10,871 nt of DNA from Bacteroidales bacterium H10 (GTDB lineage Bacteria > Bacteroidota > Bacteroidia > Bacteroidales > Muribaculaceae): positions 1-10,871 of the forward strand of contig DAAV01000022.1 of NCBI GenBank assembly GCA_001701295.1. Direction: 5' to 3'. The notes beneath the pieces were generated by a model. It made no database searches. It had not been told where the DNA came from and saw only the letters and a list, made by a program, of their open reading frames with translations. A program made the position numbers and the translations under genes. Numbering within the stretch: the stretch's first letter is position 1; each line of letters opens with the position of its first letter. This document shows, in pieces, positions 6,218-10,871 of this stretch.

Positions 6218-6541
6218 ATGTACGCAATCGTAGAAATCAAAGGACAGCAGTTCAAGGCAGAAGAAGGCAAATTCCTGTATGTCCACCATCTCGGCGACGA
6301 AGTGAAGGAGGGCGACTCTGTGTCGTTCGACAAAGTGCTTCTTCTCGATGCCGACGGCGACGTTAAAGTCGGTGTGCCTGCCGTTGAAGGCGCTAAAGTT
6401 GAATGTGAAGTTCTTCTTCCCCTCGTAAAGGGCGACAAAGTTATTGTCTTCAAGAAGAAACGCCGTAAAGGTTACCGTCGTCTGAACGGTCACCGTCAGC
6501 AGTTCACTAAGATAATGATCAAGAAAATAGTAACCGCATAA
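6218..6541 (+). CDS. rplU: 50S ribosomal protein L21 (bL21)
   Basis: 107 aa, close to the usual 101-105. It is a 23S rRNA-binding protein of the large subunit. The N-terminus [13 protein letters not shown] and the [17 protein letters not shown] stretch (residues 75-91) are the family hallmarks, and the end [11 protein letters not shown] fits. The frame stays open upstream to a GTG at 6152, but the Met at 6218 is chosen because the family starts MYA-[IV]-[VI]. The start lies in an AAATAAA context with no Shine-Dalgarno sequence. It is followed after 13 bases by rpmA, the near-universal rplU-rpmA order, and shares that gene's terminator. The obgE gene that often follows elsewhere is absent here. 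Confidence 0.98.
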   Translation: MYAIVEIKGQQFKAEEGKFLYVHHLGDEVKEGDSVSFDKVLLLDADGDVKVGVPAVEGAKVECEVLLPLVKGDKVIVFKKKRRKGYRRLNGHRQQFTKIMIKKIVTA

Positions 6542-6554
6542 ACCAAAATAGAAA

Positions 6555-6818
6555 ATGGCACATAAGAAAGGTGTCGGTAGTTCTAAGAACGGCCGCGAAT
6601 CAGAAAGCAAACGACTTGGTGTGAAAATTTTTGGTGGTGCGAACTGCAAGGCCGGTAACATCATCAAACGTCAGAGAGGTACAGTGCATCATCCCGGTCT
6701 CAATGTAGGTATGGGCAAGGATCACACTCTCTTCGCTCTTATCGACGGTGTGGTTGTGTTTACAACCGGTAAAGAGGGTCGCAAGTTCATCAACGTGCAG
6801 CCCCACGCCGCAAAATAA
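6555..6818 (+). CDS. rpmA: 50S ribosomal protein L27 (bL27)
   Basis: 87 aa, within the normal 84-94. L27 reaches the peptidyl-transferase centre with its N-terminal tail and supports tRNA positioning. [16 protein letters not shown] is the classic start, followed by RLGVKIFGG (residues 20-28), RQRGT and [15 protein letters not shown] (48-62). The mature-type N-terminus begins directly at AHKKG after Met, with no Firmicutes-style cleaved extension, so no Prp-type processing is expected. It is the last gene of the rplU-rpmA transcript, ending at the 16-bp terminator 22 bases on. The start codon follows an A-rich stretch without a Shine-Dalgarno sequence. Confidence 0.98.
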   Translation: MAHKKGVGSSKNGRESESKRLGVKIFGGANCKAGNIIKRQRGTVHHPGLNVGMGKDHTLFALIDGVVVFTTGKEGRKFINVQPHAAK

Positions 6819-6839
6819 GACAGGATATAGAAAGACTTC

Positions 6840-6881
6840 TCAGGCGGATTTACCGTAACGGTAAATCCGCCTGATTTTATT
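6840..6881 (+). terminator. rplU-rpmA terminator
   Basis: A perfect 16-bp stem (6840-6855 with 6859-6874) has a three-base loop TAA and is followed by TTTTATTG. It begins 21 bases after the rpmA stop codon. It is the strongest terminator in the window and separates the ribosomal genes from the envelope gene that follows on the same strand. Confidence 0.92.
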
Positions 6882-6938
6882 GTGGACATATCTCGGACAG
6901 TAATAAGTTTTTTACATTGCTAACATTATTCATATATT

Positions 6939-6970
6939 TTTGTTTAATATTGTAAAAAACGTTAAATTTG
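6939..6970 (+). promoter_or_regulatory. Promoter of the TamB-like gene
   Basis: TTTG (6939-6942), 20 bases, then TAAATTTG (6963-6970) match the Bacteroidota consensus. The predicted start is near 6976, leaving a leader of only about 17 bases that contains AAAAGGA. The surrounding region from 6900 is A/T-rich. Confidence 0.75.
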
Positions 6971-6977
6971 TGTTTCC

Positions 6978-6984
6978 AAAAGGA
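6978..6984 (+). promoter_or_regulatory. SD-like sequence before the TamB-like gene
   Basis: AAAAGGA ends eight bases before the ATG at 6993. It is the only good Shine-Dalgarno-like match in front of a gene here. The first in-frame stop upstream is TAA at 6963-6965 inside the promoter, so this ATG is the only reasonable start. Confidence 0.5.
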
Positions 6985-6992
6985 CAGACCGG

Positions 6993-9900
6993 ATGGCAGA
7001 AAATAAAGAACTTAACAAAGATAAGAAGGAAGAACAACCAGGCTCGCCCGATCCAGAAACTGTTTCATCTGATGTGGATAAGACATCGGATGCTATTGGT
7101 GAACTCCCTGTCAGAAAGAAAAAGCATATGATCCGTCCGACGTGGCTGCGGCGATCGGTCAAGACACTATCTGTCATATTACTTGTCATACTGCTTATTC
7201 CGGTCTTGCTTTATATACCTCCCGTACAGAAATTTGCGGTAAAAATAGCATCGGATCTCGTCGAGAAATCCACCGGCATGAAAATTGGTATCGGAAAATT
7301 CCGTTTGTATTTCCCTCTTGACGTCCATTTGCAGGATGTATATGTGCTGGAGGCAAAAGGCGATACCATGGTCAGGGCTCGTGAAGCTGTGGCGGATGTG
7401 AAATTGCTTCCGTTGCTTGCGCTTAATGTCAGACTCAACGCCCTGCGTCTTAATGACGGCTATTACAGGATGATTGCCCCGGATTCTTCCATGGTCCTGA
7501 CAGTCAGAGCCGGAATGCTGGAAGTGGACGACAGGAGCTCGGCTAATATCCGGACTTCGGAAATCATACTCAACAGGACACGCCTTCGCGACGGGCATCT
7601 TTCTCTTTATATGAATGTATGGAAGAAGAAGCCGACACCCGAGGACACGGCCGCTTCTTCGGCTCCGTTCAAGATAAAGGCAAATGATCTCGAAATGGAG
7701 AATTTCACATTCGGGATGTCAATGCTTCCGACCATCGACACGATGAATGTCGAACTCAAACGTGTGGCCATTAAAAAAGCGCTGGTAGATCTTGGGGAGA
7801 ATGTCGTGAAGTGGAATCTCGCGTCGATAGGTGGTGGCAATATCACGTATCTCACTCCGACGGCAGAATATATCAAGACACATCCCGCACCGCCTTCCGA
7901 ACCGTCAACGGGCCCTCCGATGAGGATAATGGGCGATAGCATTGCGGTGGATTCTATCTCCGCGCTCTATGCTGTTAAAGGCGCCACGCCAATGCCCGGT
8001 TTCGATGCCGGTTATCTGAAAGTCACCGGGGTCGGTATCGGAATGAGAAATTTCTATAACGAATCATCGACGGTAAGATTGCCGCTGACACGTCTGACTG
8101 CACGGGAACGAAGCGGTCTTCAGATTGCGGAAGGGCGTGGCATTATCGGTATTGATTCCATCGGGTTGTCACTCGACGGTGTGTCGTTGCGTACTTTATA
8201 CTCTACGGTAAATGCCTCTGCCAATGTCCCGTTCGCCATGATGGCTCTTGATCCTGCGGCAGATATGGATATAAATGCCCGCGGGCGTATCGGACTGCCG
8301 GATGTGGAGGCTTTCATGCCTGCCCTGAAATCCGTGCTGTCGATGGTTCCGGCACGCAAACCTCTTGACTTCACGGTCGAGGCTGCCGGATCGTTGTCTG
8401 AACTGACAATTGACCGTCTTTACGCCAATATGCCGGGGGTGGTCAAAATAAACGCGGAAGGATACGCCAGAAATCCTCTTGACTACAAGAAAATGGTGGC
8501 TAAGGTGGAATTTGACGGCAGTCTTAGCGATCCGGCTCTTGCCGACAGATTTATCGGCATGGATGATGTGAAGATACCGGCGTTCACCATCAAAGGAACA
8601 GCCGAGGCCAAGGGTCTGAGCTACGGTGCCGATTTTACACTTAAAAGCGATGCCGGCGATCTGGCTGCAAAAGGCCATGTGGCCCTCACTCCCGAAAACT
8701 ATATGGCTGATATCCGGACAACCGGTCTTGATGTGGCGCGTTTCGTGCCTGCAGCCGGTATCGGACGCGTGACAGCCACAGTAAATGCGCGTGGGCATGG
8801 ATTCAATCCTCTGAGTGGCCATGCTGTGACAGACGCGACTGTGGATATCTCATCAGTAGAATACAACCATAATGAACTTCGCGACATACATGTCGACGCC
8901 ACTCTGAGCAATGCCGGAGATCTTATGCTTCAGGCCTCTTCGCTTAATCCCGGACTTGATTTCGATATGAGCGGCTCCGGAACCATACATCCTGACGATT
9001 ATACATTCGATATAAACGCCACTCTCAGGGATGTCAATCTGCAGCGGCTCGGCCTTTCGGACAGCATATGCTACGGTTCGGGCGACATCGCGCTCCGGGG
9101 AAACGCGCAACCCGGCAAGTGGATCTATGACATCGATCTCGAGGCGCGTGCTCTTGAATGGTATCTGCCGGGGCAATATATCCATCTGCCCGAAGGCGTG
9201 ACAGCGAGTGTTAAAGCCGATCCTGTAAGTACGGCGCTTGAAGTGAACTCTTTGCTGACTTCACTTGAGTTCAATGCCGAGTCGGGAATGGAGAATCTTA
9301 TAAAGACTTTCACGACCGCCGCAGGCATGGCTGAAAGGCAAATCAAAGAAAAAAATCTTGTCGTGGACAGTCTCAGCAATCTTCTGCCGAGATTCGATCT
9401 TGTTTTAAATGCATCCGGGCGCGGCCTCGTCGACCAGTTCCTCCAGTCTCAGGGCATGGGCGTCGATACGGTTTATGCACGTTTCGGCAAGGATTCGATC
9501 TTATACGGCAACATCGGGGTGTTGAATTATACATCCGCTTCTTTGGATCTCGACACGATAACCCTCGGACTCAAAGAGCGTGGCGCCCTTATGGACTACA
9601 AGGCCCATGTCGGAAACCGGAAAGGGACTATGGATGAATTCGCCAAGGTGAATCTTAACGGATATTTCGGCAACAACCGTATGAGTGCATTTTTCAATCA
9701 GTGGAACATCAAGGGAGAGCAGGGATATCGCATAGGTCTGACCGCGGCTCTGCAGGATTCGACGGTGACTGCCCATATTACTCCTTTGAAATCCACGATC
9801 GCATATCTGCCGTGGACCTTCAATTCCGACAACTTCCTCGATTTCAATCTTCATACCAAGCATATAGGAGCAAATCTCGAAGCCCGGAGTGCGGAGAGCA

Positions 9901-10871
9901 GCATTCTTGCACGCACGCAGGATACCGGGAAAGGAAACGAAGAACTGTATGTGAAAATTGACAATCTCCACATAGAGGATTTTCTCAGCATGTGGGCGCT
10001 CGCTCCGCCTATGAAAGGAGACCTCAATGCAGACCTTCACGTAGAGTATGACAACCGCAGGTTTACCGGGGCCGGAAATGTGGGCCTGAAAAACTTTGTT
10101 TACGAAAAAACCAGAGTCGGGGATTTCGATCTTGCACTCGATGCAGGATATGGTCTGGAATCCGGTACGGATGTCAATGCCGCGCTTAAGATAAACGGAG
10201 ATCCCGCCATTGCTGCCTATGCCAATCTAGTGCAGGGACCGGAGGGCCTCAAACCGGATTCGATCGGTGTCTCGCTGACCCGTTTCCCCCTTAAAGTCGC
10301 CAATCCTTTTCTTGGAAATACAATGGTGCTCGGAGGATATATAAATGGAGACATGCGTATGGACGGATCGTTTGCGGCTCCGATACTTAACGGCGCGATC
10401 GCTCTCGACTCGGTGACGGCGCATATCCCCATGGCGGGTGCAAGACTCCGCTTCGGCAATGATCCTCTGACCGTGAGAAACAATCTGATCGATATAAAGG
10501 AGTTCCATATCTATGGCGCCAACGAGAATCCTCTTAAACTTTCGGGGACTATCGACGCGGCTAAATTTTCCAATATTCTCTTTGATCTGACCGCCTCTGC
10601 CAGCAATTTTCAGCTCATCAAGAGCGACAAACGATCGAAAGATGATCTTTTCGGCAAAGTTTTTCTGAATCTCGGAGCAACCGTAAAGGGTCCGATGAAT
10701 CTTCTTGATGTAAACGGAAATGTAAACATACTGGGTACGACCGATGCCACATACCGGTTGAATATGGATCCTGCGGAGCTCTCCTCGCAGTCGGATCAGG
10801 ATGTGGTGCGGTTCGTAAACTTCAACGACACCACACAAGTCATTAAAACGGATTCAATAGTGGAGTCACCC
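6993..10871 (+). CDS. tamB: TamB/AsmA-like envelope protein, 3' end beyond the window
   Basis: 1293 codons are visible with no stop, so the gene runs past the right edge; Bacteroidota homologues are usually about 1450-1700 aa. Residues 1-50 are a charged, Lys/Asp/Glu-rich cytoplasmic tail, with RKKK at 41-44. A single membrane anchor spans 57-75 (VILLVILLIPVLLYI region). GIGKFRLYFPLDVHLQDVYV (99-118) is typical of AsmA/TamB N-termini. The rest is repetitive beta-strand segments without catalytic motifs, as expected of a long periplasmic lipid-conducting groove. The last part (VNGNVNILGTTDATYRLN, then FVNFNDTT) resembles the start of the C-terminal TamB (DUF490) domain. Family role: bridging inner and outer membrane for phospholipid transport or outer-membrane protein assembly. 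It has its own promoter and no TamA partner in view. Symbol by family likeness only. Confidence 0.85.
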   Translation, partial: MAENKELNKDKKEEQPGSPDPETVSSDVDKTSDAIGELPVRKKKHMIRPTWLRRSVKTLSVILLVILLIPVLLYIPPVQKFAVKIASDLVEKSTGMKIGIGKFRLYFPLDVHLQDVYVLEAKGDTMVRAREAVADVKLLPLLALNVRLNALRLNDGYYRMIAPDSSMVLTVRAGMLEVDDRSSANIRTSEIILNRTRLRDGHLSLYMNVWKKKPTPEDTAASSAPFKIKANDLEMENFTFGMSMLPTIDTMNVELKRVAIKKALVDLGENVVKWNLASIGGGNITYLTPTAEYIKTHPAPPSEPSTGPPMRIMGDSIAVDSISALYAVKGATPMPGFDAGYLKVTGVGIGMRNFYNESSTVRLPLTRLTARERSGLQIAEGRGIIGIDSIGLSLDGVSLRTLYSTVNASANVPFAMMALDPAADMDINARGRIGLPDVEAFMPALKSVLSMVPARKPLDFTVEAAGSLSELTIDRLYANMPGVVKINAEGYARNPLDYKKMVAKVEFDGSLSDPALADRFIGMDDVKIPAFTIKGTAEAKGLSYGADFTLKSDAGDLAAKGHVALTPENYMADIRTTGLDVARFVPAAGIGRVTATVNARGHGFNPLSGHAVTDATVDISSVEYNHNELRDIHVDATLSNAGDLMLQASSLNPGLDFDMSGSGTIHPDDYTFDINATLRDVNLQRLGLSDSICYGSGDIALRGNAQPGKWIYDIDLEARALEWYLPGQYIHLPEGVTASVKADPVSTALEVNSLLTSLEFNAESGMENLIKTFTTAAGMAERQIKEKNLVVDSLSNLLPRFDLVLNASGRGLVDQFLQSQGMGVDTVYARFGKDSILYGNIGVLNYTSASLDLDTITLGLKERGALMDYKAHVGNRKGTMDEFAKVNLNGYFGNNRMSAFFNQWNIKGEQGYRIGLTAALQDSTVTAHITPLKSTIAYLPWTFNSDNFLDFNLHTKHIGANLEARSAESSILARTQDTGKGNEELYVKIDNLHIEDFLSMWALAPPMKGDLNADLHVEYDNRRFTGAGNVGLKNFVYEKTRVGDFDLALDAGYGLESGTDVNAALKINGDPAIAAYANLVQGPEGLKPDSIGVSLTRFPLKVANPFLGNTMVLGGYINGDMRMDGSFAAPILNGAIALDSVTAHIPMAGARLRFGNDPLTVRNNLIDIKEFHIYGANENPLKLSGTIDAAKFSNILFDLTASASNFQLIKSDKRSKDDLFGKVFLNLGATVKGPMNLLDVNGNVNILGTTDATYRLNMDPAELSSQSDQDVVRFVNFNDTTQVIKTDSIVESP

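Noticed and set aside
10227..10838. A 203-codon - strand frame, and others at 8196-9185 and 9501-10040.
   Set aside because: They are antisense to the continuous 1293-codon TamB-like frame, begin without regulatory signals and show no family features.
1..10871. CRISPR array, toxin-antitoxin, phage-defence or retron-like system.
   Set aside because: No regularly spaced direct repeats, no reverse transcriptase, nuclease or helicase motifs. Every gene of appreciable size has a core or secreted-protein identity.

Overview
The window comes from a member of the Bacteroidota, most likely the order Bacteroidales; a Muribaculaceae-like gut commensal is plausible but not proven. The evidence is threefold. 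Four intergenic promoters match the Bacteroidota consensus (TTTG, 19-20 bases, TAnnTTTG). Most genes lack a Shine-Dalgarno sequence. Two large secreted proteins end in tails resembling type IX secretion system (T9SS) sorting domains. Base composition is even and I see no insertion sequence, phage gene, CRISPR array or defence gene. This is essentially a core chromosomal region.

Layout, left to right. The window opens inside a tRNA-Asn (GTT) on the + strand, missing only its first seven bases, followed by a factor-independent terminator. Two secreted-protein genes follow on the - strand. The upstream one (2108-5458, 1116 aa) has a propeller-like N-terminal part and a tandemly duplicated block of two fibronectin-III-like domains plus a jelly-roll-like domain. 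The downstream one (239-2050, 603 aa) has an Omp28-like, thioredoxin-like domain with a CSNC motif. They are 57 bases apart with a strong hairpin between them and no visible internal promoter. They probably form one transcript from a promoter at about 5542-5572.

The middle is ribosomal. rpsO (S15) is on the - strand with its own promoter, structured leader and two tandem terminators. rplU-rpmA (L21, L27) run divergently on the + strand and end at a very strong terminator. The rpsO and rplU promoters interleave in about 50 bases, so expression of the two transcripts may be physically coupled. The rpsO leader can fold into a three-way junction closed by a long helix, or into a competing short 5' hairpin. 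This suggests autoregulation by S15.

The right third is a single long + strand frame (6993 to the window edge, 1293 codons, no stop) encoding an AsmA/TamB-type envelope protein with its own promoter and an SD-like sequence.

The strongest candidates for something undescribed are the rpsO leader RNA with its interlocked divergent promoters, and the duplicated architecture of the 1116-aa protein. I found no convincing novel multi-gene system.
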